From Burkholderia sp. Bp8992 (lineage in GTDB: Bacteria > Pseudomonadota > Gammaproteobacteria > Burkholderiales > Burkholderiaceae), in contig NZ_QTQI01000010.1 in the NCBI RefSeq assembly GCF_003853705.1, positions 62,001 to 126,000 of the forward strand: a stretch of 64,000 bases of DNA, read 5' to 3'. Numbering within the stretch: the first letter of the stretch is position 1; each line of letters starts with the position of its first letter. The position numbers and the translations under genes were made by a program. Positions 1-7,334 of the stretch are shown here, one piece after another. The notes beneath the pieces were generated by a model, which made no database searches, was not told the DNA's origin, and saw only the letters and a list, made by a program, of their open reading frames with translations.

Positions 1-705
1 CATCCATGCCAGCGGCTCGACCGCGTCGCCGTACGCGCGATCGAGCGCGGCCAGCAGCGCGGGGCCGCAACGGCGCTGCAACCCCGCGCGCGGCAGGCCG
101 CGCAGATCGGCGAGCGTGCGGCAGCCGAGGCCGTCGAACCAGCCCGCATACGGACGCGCATCGGGCAGCAGCACGCAGGGCAGCCGGTCGAGCGAACGGA
201 CGAGCGAGGCCCGGCCGGCGACGCGGCGCCGGATGCGTGCCCGCGCCGACGTGCGCGCGAGCAGCCACGCACCTTGCCCGGTCGGCGCGGCGGACAGGCG
301 CGCCGCATAGCCGAGAGCCGCGAGCGTCGCGCGCACCTGGCGGCACAGCGACGGCAGGCCGCCGAACAGGCGCAGGCTCGGGCCGACGTCGACGAGCAGC
401 GTGGCTTCGTCGTCGAGCGCGACGCACGGCGAGAAACGCAGCAACGCGAGCGCGACCGCGCGCAGCGCATCGGCCTCGCGAGCGGGATCGCGTTCGACGA
501 GCTGCGTCTCGGGCGCAAGCGTGAGCACGCCGCCGCGCTTCATGCCCGCGCGCACGCCCTGCCGCCGCGCGGCCGCATCGGCGATCAGCACGACACCCTG
601 CTCGAGCACCGCACAGCCCCCGCCGCCGGCCGCTGCGTCAGACGGCGGCGGGGCGCACACGTCGAGCGGCAGGCGCGGCAGATGGATGCCGAGCAAGACG
701 CGCAT
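1..705 (-). CDS. imuB: ImuB, inactive Y-family polymerase-like protein (partial, C-terminus outside the window)
   Basis: The reading frame starts at ATG 705 (MRVLLGIHLPRLPLD) and runs off the left edge, leaving about 235 N-terminal residues. The segment VALDDEATLLVDVGPSLRLFGG matches the palm region of DinB/UmuC-like proteins in the ImuB subfamily. ImuB is known as a catalytically dead bridge linking ImuA and DnaE2 to the beta clamp in SOS mutagenesis. Its start lies inside the end of imuA (68-base overlap), so the two are translationally coupled. A dnaE2 gene would be expected just beyond the left edge (inference). Confidence 0.88.
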   Translation of the reverse strand, partial: MRVLLGIHLPRLPLDVCAPPPSDAAAGGGGCAVLEQGVVLIADAAARRQGVRAGMKRGGVLTLAPETQLVERDPAREADALRAVALALLRFSPCVALDDEATLLVDVGPSLRLFGGLPSLCRQVRATLAALGYAARLSAAPTGQGAWLLARTSARARIRRRVAGRASLVRSLDRLPCVLLPDARPYAGWFDGLGCRTLADLRGLPRAGLQRRCGPALLAALDRAYGDAVEPLAWM

Positions 706-1345
706 AGCGGCTCTCCACGATAGGCGACGGCAGGTCGAGCACGAGCGGCTCGCTGCGCGCGGGCCCGCGACGCTTGACGATGTCGAGCGACACGCCGCCC
801 GGAACGGGATACAGCGCGACGCGCAGCACGGCCGGCGACGGCTGCCGCGCGGCCGACAGCGGGCGCAGCATCACGAACAGCGTGTCGCCCGTGCGCGCGG
901 CCGCGAGATGCAGGCGCCGCAGCGCATCGGGTCGCGCGTCCTGCCAGAGCAGCAGCGCGCCGCAACAGCCGGTCCTGAGTGCCTGCTCGGCGGCCCACAG
1001 CGCGTCCGCACGGCTGCCGGCGCGCAGCCACAGCAGCGCGTCGGCCGGCACGCCGAGGCTGGCGAGCGCGGTTGCATGCGGCGATTGCGGCGGCGCGACG
1101 AGCGCGAGCGGACGCCGGGCGCTGACGGTGCGGGCAAGCGCGGGCGCGAGCAGCCGCATCTCGCCGCAGCCCGGCTGCGCGGCCAGCAATTCGACGAGCC
1201 CGCCGACCGGCCAGCCGCCGCCCGGCAGCTCGGCCGACAGCGGCGCGAAGCCGGTCTCGATCGTGCGCGGGCCGCCGCGCGCGAGCTGCGAGCCGCGCCA
1301 GAGCGATGGATGAAGGGATTCGGGAGAAATGGAGGATGCGAGCAT
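638..1345 (-). CDS. imuA: ImuA, translesion synthesis-associated RecA/SulA-like protein
   Basis: About 235 aa. The early segment RTIETGFAPLSAELPGGGWPVGG and the following LLAAQPGCGEMRLL region resemble the RecA-like P-loop region of ImuA/SulA-type proteins, though the Walker A is not canonical. ImuA works with ImuB and DnaE2 in damage-induced mutagenesis. I chose ATG 1345 (MLASSISPES); an in-frame GTG at 1357 is possible but abuts the LexA box. The gene lies directly downstream of a perfect SOS box and overlaps imuB, giving an SOS-controlled imuA-imuB operon. Confidence 0.88.
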   Translation of the reverse strand: MLASSISPESLHPSLWRGSQLARGGPRTIETGFAPLSAELPGGGWPVGGLVELLAAQPGCGEMRLLAPALARTVSARRPLALVAPPQSPHATALASLGVPADALLWLRAGSRADALWAAEQALRTGCCGALLLWQDARPDALRRLHLAAARTGDTLFVMLRPLSAARQPSPAVLRVALYPVPGGVSLDIVKRRGPARSEPLVLDLPSPIVESRYARLARHPSAAPAARRVRPAAV

Positions 1346-1359
1346 GACGCCACCCACAA

Positions 1360-1375
1360 CTGTATGGATATACAG
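1360..1375 (-). promoter_or_regulatory. LexA (SOS) box upstream of imuA
   Basis: CTGTATGGATATACAG fits the gammaproteobacterial/betaproteobacterial LexA consensus CTGT-N8-ACAG exactly. It sits 15 bases upstream of the imuA ATG, where bound repressor would cover the promoter. Damage control of imuAB is known in other bacteria; binding here is inferred. Confidence 0.88.
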
Positions 1376-1577
1376 TATATGGCAATGCGCCCGCGTCGCA
1401 CAGCACCGGTGCGAAACCGGTTTTCGTCAGAGGAAAAGCGACGCAAAAGCCGGTGCGGCCATCATGTTAAGCCGCATCGGAGCGGGTGCGGCCGGATCGT
1501 ATCGCCCGGCAGAACCCGCACGCCCCCCCGAAGGCAAACCGGCACGATGCAGCATCTCGCACCGCGCCGGCCGCCCG

Positions 1578-2372
1578 TCAGCCGAGCAGCAGCGCGTCGT
1601 CGTCGAGCTGCTCGTGACGCACCTTCTCGAACATCTGCAGCAGGTCCGGCACGTCGAGCCCCTTGCGCGCGTCGCCCGACACGTCGAGCACGACCTGCCC
1701 CTGGTGCAGCATCACCGTGCGGTCGCCGTAGTCGAGCGCCTGCCGCATGCTGTGCGTGACCATCATCGTCGTCAGCTTGCTCTCGGCGACGATGCGTGCG
1801 GTCAGCTCCAGCACGAACGCGGCCGTCTTCGGGTCGAGCGCGGCCGTGTGCTCGTCGAGCAGCAGGATCCGCGACGGCCGCAGCGACGCCATCAGCAGGC
1901 TCACGGCCTGCCGCTGGCCGCCGGACAGCAGCCCGATCCGGTCGGTCAGCCGGTTCTCGAGGCCGAGGTTCAGGAGCCGCAGCTTGTCGCGGAACAGCTC
2001 GCGCGACGGCCGGTCGAGCGCTGCGCGGAAACCGCGCCGCACGCCGCGCGCCATCGCGAGCGCCATGTTCTCCTCGATCGTCAGCGCCTCGCAGGTGCCG
2101 GCCATCGGATCCTGGAACACGCGCGCGACGAGGTGCGCGCGATCCCACGCGGCCTTGCGCGTCACATCCGTGCCGTCGATCGCGATGCGCCCCGCGTCGA
2201 CCGGCTGGTCGCCGCTGACCGCATTGAGGAAGGTCGACTTGCCGGCGCCGTTCGAGCCGATCACCGCGACGAACTGGCCGTCGGGAATCTCGAGCGACAG
2301 CCCGCGCAGCGCACGCGTCTCGATCGGCGTGCCGGGATTGAACGTGAGTTTGAGATCTTGTGCGGACAGCAT
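1578..2372 (-). CDS. ABC transporter ATP-binding protein of an ABC_sub_bind-type importer
   Basis: 264 aa ATPase. Walker A is GSNGAGKST (about residues 39-47), the signature is LLSGGQRQAVSLLMA and Walker B is ILLLDEHTA. The order SBP-permease-ATPase and the 1-base gap to the permease stop mark one operon with the two genes upstream. The ATPase resembles LivG-like and YnjD-like subunits paired with PF04392 binding proteins. The substrate is not evident; related systems in other bacteria have been linked to tryptophan or other small molecules (inference). Confidence 0.88.
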   Translation of the reverse strand: MLSAQDLKLTFNPGTPIETRALRGLSLEIPDGQFVAVIGSNGAGKSTFLNAVSGDQPVDAGRIAIDGTDVTRKAAWDRAHLVARVFQDPMAGTCEALTIEENMALAMARGVRRGFRAALDRPSRELFRDKLRLLNLGLENRLTDRIGLLSGGQRQAVSLLMASLRPSRILLLDEHTAALDPKTAAFVLELTARIVAESKLTTMMVTHSMRQALDYGDRTVMLHQGQVVLDVSGDARKGLDVPDLLQMFEKVRHEQLDDDALLLG

Positions 2373-2373
2373 G

Positions 2374-3270
2374 TCATGCCCCTCCGTTCTTGCGCGCGAA
2401 CAGCTTCTTGCGCGTCGCCGGCAGCACCAGCGCGATCGTGACGAGCGCGGCCGTCACGAGGTTCAGATCCTGTGCCTTCAGGCCGATGAATTCGCTGTTC
2501 AGCGCGAGCGCGATGAAGAAGCGGTAGACGATCGCGCCGAGCACGACGGCGAGCGTCGTCAGCACGAGCCGGCGCGCGGGCAGCAGCGTCTCGCCGATGA
2601 TCACGGCGGCCAGCCCGATCACGATCGTGCCGATCCCCATCGAGATGTCCGAGCCGCCCTGCGTCTGCGCGAACAGTGCGCCGGCGAGCGCGACGAGCGC
2701 GTTCGACAGCGCCATCCCGGCGAGCGTCGCGCGGCCGGTTGCGATGCCTTGCGCGCGCGCCATCCGCGGGTTCGCGCCGGTCGCGCGCATCGCGAGGCCG
2801 AGCTGCGACGAGAAGAACCAGTCGAGGCCGAGCTTCGCGACCACGACGACGATCGCGAGCAGCGCCGGGCGCAGCACGTAGTCCGGCATCCAGTCGGGCT
2901 GCAGCACGGTGAACAGCGTCGGCTCGGTGATCAGCGGCACGTTCGGCCGGCCCATGATCCGCAGGTTCACCGAATAGAGCGCGATCATCATCAGGATACT
3001 GGCGAGCAGATCCATGATCTTCAGGCGCACGTTCAGCCAGCCGGTGATGAAGCCGGCCACCGCGCCCGCGACGATCGCGATCAGCGTCGACGTGAACGGA
3101 TCGTAGCCGGCCGAGATCAGCGTCGCGGCGACGGCGCCGCCGAGCGGAAAGCTGCCGTCGACGGTGAGGTCGGGGAAGTTGAGGATGCGGAACGAGATCA
3201 GCACCCCGAGGGCGACGAGACTGAAGATCAGGCCGATCTCCAGCGCGCCCAGAAACGAGAACAGAGACAT
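2374..3270 (-). CDS. ABC transporter permease (BPD_transp_2/LivH-like)
   Basis: 298 aa hydrophobic protein with about 8-9 predicted membrane helices, beginning MSLFSFLGALEIGLIFSLVALGVLISFRIL. The motif FPDLTVDGSFPLGGA is typical of permeases partnered with ABC_sub_bind proteins. It would form the inner-membrane channel for the importer, probably as a homodimer because only one permease gene is present. It ends one base before the ATPase start and is separated from the binding-protein gene by 135 bases holding a strong hairpin. Confidence 0.88.
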   Translation of the reverse strand: MSLFSFLGALEIGLIFSLVALGVLISFRILNFPDLTVDGSFPLGGAVAATLISAGYDPFTSTLIAIVAGAVAGFITGWLNVRLKIMDLLASILMMIALYSVNLRIMGRPNVPLITEPTLFTVLQPDWMPDYVLRPALLAIVVVVAKLGLDWFFSSQLGLAMRATGANPRMARAQGIATGRATLAGMALSNALVALAGALFAQTQGGSDISMGIGTIVIGLAAVIIGETLLPARRLVLTTLAVVLGAIVYRFFIALALNSEFIGLKAQDLNLVTAALVTIALVLPATRKKLFARKNGGA

Positions 3271-3324
3271 GATGGGGAAATCCTGTTGCTTCCCGGCCGG
3301 ACGTGTACGGCCGGGCGAAGCGAA

Positions 3325-3351
3325 CGGGCGGCTCCGGGTGGGAGCCGCCCG
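3325..3351 (-). repeat. GC-rich hairpin between binding-protein and permease genes
   Basis: Perfect 11-bp inverted repeat, arms CGGGCGGCTCC and GGAGCCGCCCG with a 5-base loop, and no T-tract after it in the minus direction. It is placed where many ABC operons carry a processing or stabilising stem that raises binding-protein mRNA over permease mRNA. That role is inferred. Confidence 0.6.
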
Positions 3352-3405
3352 TCCGGCGATGTCGTCCAGGCCCGGATCGGGCCTGCAAGCGCGGCGGTCG
3401 GCCGC

Positions 3406-4371
3406 TTACTTGATGACCGTCTTCGCTTCCTTCACGAGATCCGGCGCCAGCGTGACGCCCTGCTTCGCGGCCGCGCCCGTATTCGCGAACAGTTCGAGGT
3501 TGCTGCTCGTCTCCGATGCGATCGCGCCCGGCTTCTCGCCCTTCAGGATCCGCGCGACGACCTTGCCCGTCTGGCGGCCGAGGTCGCCGTAGTTGATGCC
3601 GAGCGCCGCGATGCCGCCGCGCTTCACGCTGTCGGTGTCGCCCGCGACGAGCGGGATCTTCGCCTCGTTCGCGACCTTCACGAGCGCTTCGTACGCGGAC
3701 ACGACGTTGTTGTCGGTGTTCGTGTAGATCACGTCGACCTTGCCGATCAGGCTCTTCGCGGCCGGGCCGATGTCGACGGTACGCGGCGCGGCCGCTTCCT
3801 TCAGCGTCATGCCCTGCTTCGCGAGGATCTCCTTGAGCTCCTTCACGACGACGACCGAGTTCGCCTCGCCCGGGTTGTAGACCATGCCGACCGTCTTCGC
3901 ATTCGGCACGACGCGCTTGATCAGCGCGACCTGGCGATCGAGCGGCAGCTTGTCGGATACGCCCGTCACGTTGGTGCCCGACGGGCCCCAGCCTTTCACG
4001 AGCTGCGCGGCGACCGGATCGGTGACGCCCGAATAGACGACCGGCACGCTCTTCGTCGCGGCAACGACCGACTGCGCGGCCGGCGTCGCGATCGCGACGA
4101 TCACGTCGGGCTTGTCGCCGACGAACTTGCGCGCGATCTGCGCGGCCGTGCCCGTGTTGCCCTGCGCGCTCTGGTATTCCCACTTGAGCTTGTCGTCGCC
4201 GTAACCTTCCGCCTTCAGTTCGGCGCGCACGCCGTCGCGGATCGCATCGAGTGCCGGATGGTCGACGATCGACAGCACCTTGACGGTCTGTGCATGCGCG
4301 GCGCCTGCCAGCGCGAGTGCGGCGACGCCGGCCGTGATCGAACGGATGGCGAAATTCTTGAAACGCTGCAT
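3406..4371 (-). CDS. ABC transporter substrate-binding protein (ABC_sub_bind family)
   Basis: 321 aa starting MQRFKNFAIRSITAGVAALA with a Sec signal peptide cut after AAHA. The mature protein begins TVKVLSIVDHPALDAIRDG and has the two-lobed periplasmic fold of PF04392 (segments VIVAIATPAAQSV, VGMVYNPGEANSV, IPLVAGDTDSVKRGGIAALGINY). It captures the ligand for the permease and ATPase downstream. ATG 4371 was chosen because the signal peptide begins there; the longer open frame upstream has no matching features. Confidence 0.88.
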   Translation of the reverse strand: MQRFKNFAIRSITAGVAALALAGAAHAQTVKVLSIVDHPALDAIRDGVRAELKAEGYGDDKLKWEYQSAQGNTGTAAQIARKFVGDKPDVIVAIATPAAQSVVAATKSVPVVYSGVTDPVAAQLVKGWGPSGTNVTGVSDKLPLDRQVALIKRVVPNAKTVGMVYNPGEANSVVVVKELKEILAKQGMTLKEAAAPRTVDIGPAAKSLIGKVDVIYTNTDNNVVSAYEALVKVANEAKIPLVAGDTDSVKRGGIAALGINYGDLGRQTGKVVARILKGEKPGAIASETSSNLELFANTGAAAKQGVTLAPDLVKEAKTVIK

Positions 4372-4702
4372 GGGTGTGTCTCCCCCGTATTGTGTTGGTT
4401 CTGGATGATGGATTCCCGCCGCCGTCGGGCGGGCGCCGCCGCACGTACGAGACGCGGCGAGCGGCCCGCGCACGCTCCGGGAAAGCGTGCGGCGGCGAAC
4501 GCACGAGGATACCATTTCCGCAGACCACCGCCTGACTACCTGCTTTCGCCAGACACGCCGGATCGCGGCCCTCGCCGGGGTCGGAGAACGCGCGCAAGGC
4601 CCGTCCGGCGGCGGCTCCGGCCCGCGCCGGCCAACGCGTCAGCCGCGCTCGCGGCTTTACGTTATGCTGTCGGCCGACCCAATCCACTCCATCGGAGAGC
4701 AG
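4372..4702. other. 331-base divergent intergenic region
   Basis: It lies between the ABC importer (leftward) and the four-cysteine protein (rightward), so it should hold both promoters. I see no convincing gene, long palindrome or recognisable promoter pair; open frames crossing it are extensions of the flanking genes. Confidence 0.5.
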
Positions 4703-5011
4703 ATGAAACGGGGAATCCGAGCCATCGCATTCGCGGCCGTCGCGCTGGCGCTGCCCGGTGCGGCATTCGCGCTGACCGACGGCAGCGAGCAATACGACAA
4801 CTGCATGCTCAATGCGCTGCGCGAAAGCCGCAACGGCGCGGCGGCGCAGCTGATCCAGCGCTCCTGCGACGCGCTGTACCGCAACAACGCGATGCTGCTG
4901 CCGCGCGAACGGCGCTTTCACGAGTGCGTCGTGCAGTCGCTGCCGGGCGTGCGCGACAACTACGCGATCCAGCAGATCATGTCGATCTGCTCGCGGCGCG
5001 GGGAGATGTGA
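4703..5011 (+). CDS. small exported four-cysteine protein (VF_A0006-like family)
   Basis: 102 aa. MKRGIRAIAFAAVALALPGAAFA is a clear Sec signal peptide. The mature part has exactly four cysteines in the contexts DNCML, QRSCD, FHECV and SICS, which suggests two disulfides in a small helical periplasmic protein. The pattern resembles the VF_A0006 four-cysteine family, whose function is unknown. ATG 4703 is preceded by GGAGAG at good spacing. It stands alone, divergent from the ABC importer. Confidence 0.72.
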   Translation: MKRGIRAIAFAAVALALPGAAFALTDGSEQYDNCMLNALRESRNGAAAQLIQRSCDALYRNNAMLLPRERRFHECVVQSLPGVRDNYAIQQIMSICSRRGEM

Positions 5012-5061
5012 ACGGGCGGCGGACGCCGCGCCGTCGCCCCGCCTTCACGCGCACCGATATG

Positions 5062-5109
5062 AAAAAAGGGGCTGCGCGATGCTTGCATCAACGCCGCACG
5101 GCGCCCCCC
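5062..5109 (-). terminator. possible intrinsic terminator after the DUF1493 pair
   Basis: Read on the minus strand, a GGGGGCGC arm can pair with GCGCAGCCCC across a loop of about 23 bases, followed at once by TTTTTT. The stem contains a bulge, so the call is moderate. It would end the AT-rich two-gene islet. Confidence 0.45.
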
Positions 5110-5137
5110 TCAGGCCGCAGGCAAACCCGGTGAGCAG

Positions 5138-5470
5138 TCAGTCGTAGAGCCAGCGTCCCGCTTTTGCCGATGCGATCAGCATTCGAATATTCAGATCCGG
5201 TACACGATGGATCACTTTTTTCTTAAATGGATTGATCAAGTCAAGAAACGAAGAATCGTCCTCCGGATAATACTTTTTTATATCGAATCCACTTATATCA
5301 ACATTGAATTTCATCGAATACTCCCGCATCAGATCCTCGACCTCACAATCGTCAAAATCCAAGTCCAGATCCAAATCTGTACTTTCCGTTATCTCATCAG
5401 CCATGAACGATATAGAGAATCCGGACTTTTTCCTTATAAATTCAATCACCTCCTTCTCAAGATCTACCAT
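5138..5470 (-). CDS. DUF1493 family protein
   Basis: 110 aa, acidic N-terminal half (repeated Asp/Glu around STDLDLDLDFDDCEVEDLMREY) and a basic C-terminus. This resembles DUF1493, small proteins with an acyl-carrier-like helical pattern and no settled function. It overlaps the end of the upstream gene by 7 bases, so the two are coupled. Base composition is visibly AT-richer than the surroundings and codon choice is unlike the neighbours, suggesting horizontal transfer. Confidence 0.72.
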   Translation of the reverse strand: MVDLEKEVIEFIRKKSGFSISFMADEITESTDLDLDLDFDDCEVEDLMREYSMKFNVDISGFDIKKYYPEDDSSFLDLINPFKKKVIHRVPDLNIRMLIASAKAGRWLYD

Positions 5471-5919
5471 AGCCCATCCTCCTCTGTTGCAACTCTATTG
5501 TAGTGAGCCACCGTCTTGCCAGCAATAATGGAAATATCCCTTGCAAGAATTACCCAACCCAGCACGGGGATCGTTCTTCCTGCAAAGGTTCCGATGTTTC
5601 TGGCCAACCTGATTTTCAAATTTCTCACCGGGCCGCCCACCAGTGTTGGCAATTTCAAACCAAACGGGAATTGAGCCTTTTGAAAAACTCTTCTAGAGTA
5701 TTTGCTTGCAAGCGAAGTTCCCTGTATCGCGCCGATCGGCTTTGTCCTGGTCGGCAAATTATTTCTACCAAGCAAGATCATGCCAACCGACACGGCATCA
5801 TCGACGCCCAACTGATTCATCGTTTCGTCGACCATGATCCAGAAGAACAGTTCTCCCGCAGTCAAATTGACCATCCCATAATAATGGCAAGCCCCATTCA
5901 ATTTCCCGACAGCATCCAT
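5464..5919 (-). CDS. STM2901-like family protein, possible membrane protein
   Basis: 151 aa, starting MDAVGKLNGACHYYGMVNLT. The segment LTAGELFFWIMVDETMNQLGVDDAVSVGMILLG and a hydrophobic C-terminal stretch (IPVLGWVILARDISIIAG) recall the Salmonella STM2901-type family, which is also found beside DUF1493 genes. GAGGA lies 6 bases before ATG 5919. It shares the atypical AT-rich composition of its partner. Function unknown; a toxin/immunity or effector-accessory role is only speculation from the association with mobile islets. Confidence 0.65.
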   Translation of the reverse strand: MDAVGKLNGACHYYGMVNLTAGELFFWIMVDETMNQLGVDDAVSVGMILLGRNNLPTRTKPIGAIQGTSLASKYSRRVFQKAQFPFGLKLPTLVGGPVRNLKIRLARNIGTFAGRTIPVLGWVILARDISIIAGKTVAHYNRVATEEDGLW

Positions 5920-6263
5920 TCAGCGTCCTCGTTCATAATTTTTAAAACTGCTTTTTAGTCTAACGAAGACATACGGTTACCGTGCCGACAAACCCGGCCG
6001 ATCGATTGGCTGATCGCACCGCAACGATGGCGGAATTTCACGCGAAAAGAATCGTTATTCGGCTCGGCGTGAACAACGACGGGACGCGGCGGGATGCCGA
6101 AGAGAGAATGTGCATACCGATTCCGAATTGGAGCGGCCGTGCACACTCGCCATATGAACGTGACGAACCGTTATCAAACGGCTTTTATCCATGAGCGCCA
6201 ATGCCATTGCGGCGTGTAATCTTCAAGCTGCTCCTGAATCTCGAAAGCACCCCGATCGCACAT
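5920..6263. other. intergenic stretch upstream of the AT-rich islet
   Basis: About 340 bases without a supported gene. The first 40 bases are AT-rich and probably carry the islet promoter on the minus strand (a TTAGAC element followed by AAAAATTAT). A 70-codon frame at 5982-6194 (+) contains VIRLGVNNDGTRRD, faintly like the start of a DUF2235 domain, but is too short and unsupported to call. Confidence 0.4.
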
Positions 6264-6292
6264 AAAAAAAGGCCTGCATATATGCAGGCCTT
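6264..6292 (-). terminator. intrinsic terminator of the metQ-like gene
   Basis: Perfect palindromic stem GGCCTGCATATATGCAGGCC (6271-6290), followed on the minus strand by a run of T (complement of seven A at 6264-6270). It lies 23 bases after the stop codon. Confidence 0.9.
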
Positions 6293-6313
6293 CGTTCGGT
6301 CGCCCGATCGCGT

Positions 6314-7129
6314 TCAGAACGACGCGACCATCGAGCCCTTGAACTGCTTCTTGATGAATTCCTTCACTTCCGGCGACTGGTACGCCTTGACCAGCTTCTT
6401 CACCCACGGCTGATCCTTGTCCTTCGCGCGCACGGCGATCAGGTTCGCATACGGGCTCGTCAGCGCTTCGAGCGCGATCGCGTCCTTGGTCGGCTGCAGG
6501 TTCGCGGCCAGCGCGTAGTTCGTGTTGATCACGGCGGCGTCGACGTCCGACAGCACGCGCGGCAGCTGCGCGGCGTCGAGTTCGGAGATCTTCAGCTTCT
6601 TCGGGTTCTCGGCGATGTCGAGCACCGTCGCGTTGTTGCCGCCCGTGCCGGCGCCGGCCTTCAGCTTGATCACGCCTTGCGTCTGCAGCAGCAGCAGCGC
6701 GCGGTTCTCGTTCGACGGATCGTTCGGCACCGCGATCTTCGCGCCTTGCGGCAGGTCCTTCAGCGCCTTGAACTTCTTCGAGTACACGCCGATCGGCGAG
6801 ATGTAGGTCAGGCCCGCGCTGACGATCTTGTAGCCGCGCTGTTTCACCTGGCTGTCGAGGTAGGGCTGGTGCTGGAAGCTGTTCGCGTCGAGGTCGCCCG
6901 AGTCGAGCGCCGCATTCGGCTGCACGTAGTCGTTGAACTCGATGACCTTCACGTTCAGGCCTTCCTTCTCCTTCGCGACCTTCTGCACGAGCTGCCACAC
7001 TTCCGAATCCGGGCCCGCGACCGTGCCGACCTTGATCACCTTGTCTTCGGCGTGCGCGCCTGCCGACAGCGTCAGCGCGGCGCCGGTGGCCAGCACGGAA
7101 AATACCTTCAGGAGACTGCGACGCTTCAT
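6314..7129 (-). CDS. MetQ/NlpA family substrate-binding protein
   Basis: 271 aa. MKRRSLLKVFSVLATGAALTLSAGAHA is a Sec signal peptide of the AHA-E type without a lipobox cysteine. The mature protein carries NlpA-family features: IKVGTVAGPDSEVW, NDYVQPNAALDSGDLDANSFQHQPYL and GGNNATVLDIAENP. Family members bind methionine or related amino acids for MetNI-type ABC importers. No ATPase or permease lies next to it, so it is an orphan binding protein that must share a transporter encoded elsewhere. It is followed by a strong terminator. Confidence 0.85.
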   Translation of the reverse strand: MKRRSLLKVFSVLATGAALTLSAGAHAEDKVIKVGTVAGPDSEVWQLVQKVAKEKEGLNVKVIEFNDYVQPNAALDSGDLDANSFQHQPYLDSQVKQRGYKIVSAGLTYISPIGVYSKKFKALKDLPQGAKIAVPNDPSNENRALLLLQTQGVIKLKAGAGTGGNNATVLDIAENPKKLKISELDAAQLPRVLSDVDAAVINTNYALAANLQPTKDAIALEALTSPYANLIAVRAKDKDQPWVKKLVKAYQSPEVKEFIKKQFKGSMVASF

Positions 7130-7334
7130 CTGTTTCTCGCTTTCTTGCTTGACTGAAATGGGGCGCGATACGGGTAAGCCCCGACTCGCAGGAAGGGGCA
7201 AATGGTGTCACAGGATCAGCGGGAAGTGAAATACATCCCGCTCATATGGGTATGCACCGCAGCGGTGCTGCCGGTCGCTGCACGACTCGTCCGTTAGTTG
7301 CGTTTCTGGCGTGCCGCGCCTCGGCCGGCCCGCG

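Noticed and set aside
2261-4921. 886-codon minus-strand open frame overlapping the importer
   Set aside because: It is an alternative frame of genes with clear products and crosses their boundaries.
1747-5133. 1128-codon open frame on the plus strand
   Set aside because: It runs antisense to the ABC importer, is Arg/Ala-rich and has no domain; it is a GC-bias shadow.
5955-6146. 63-codon minus-strand frame upstream of the islet
   Set aside because: No ribosome-binding site, no similarity and odd composition; probably chance.
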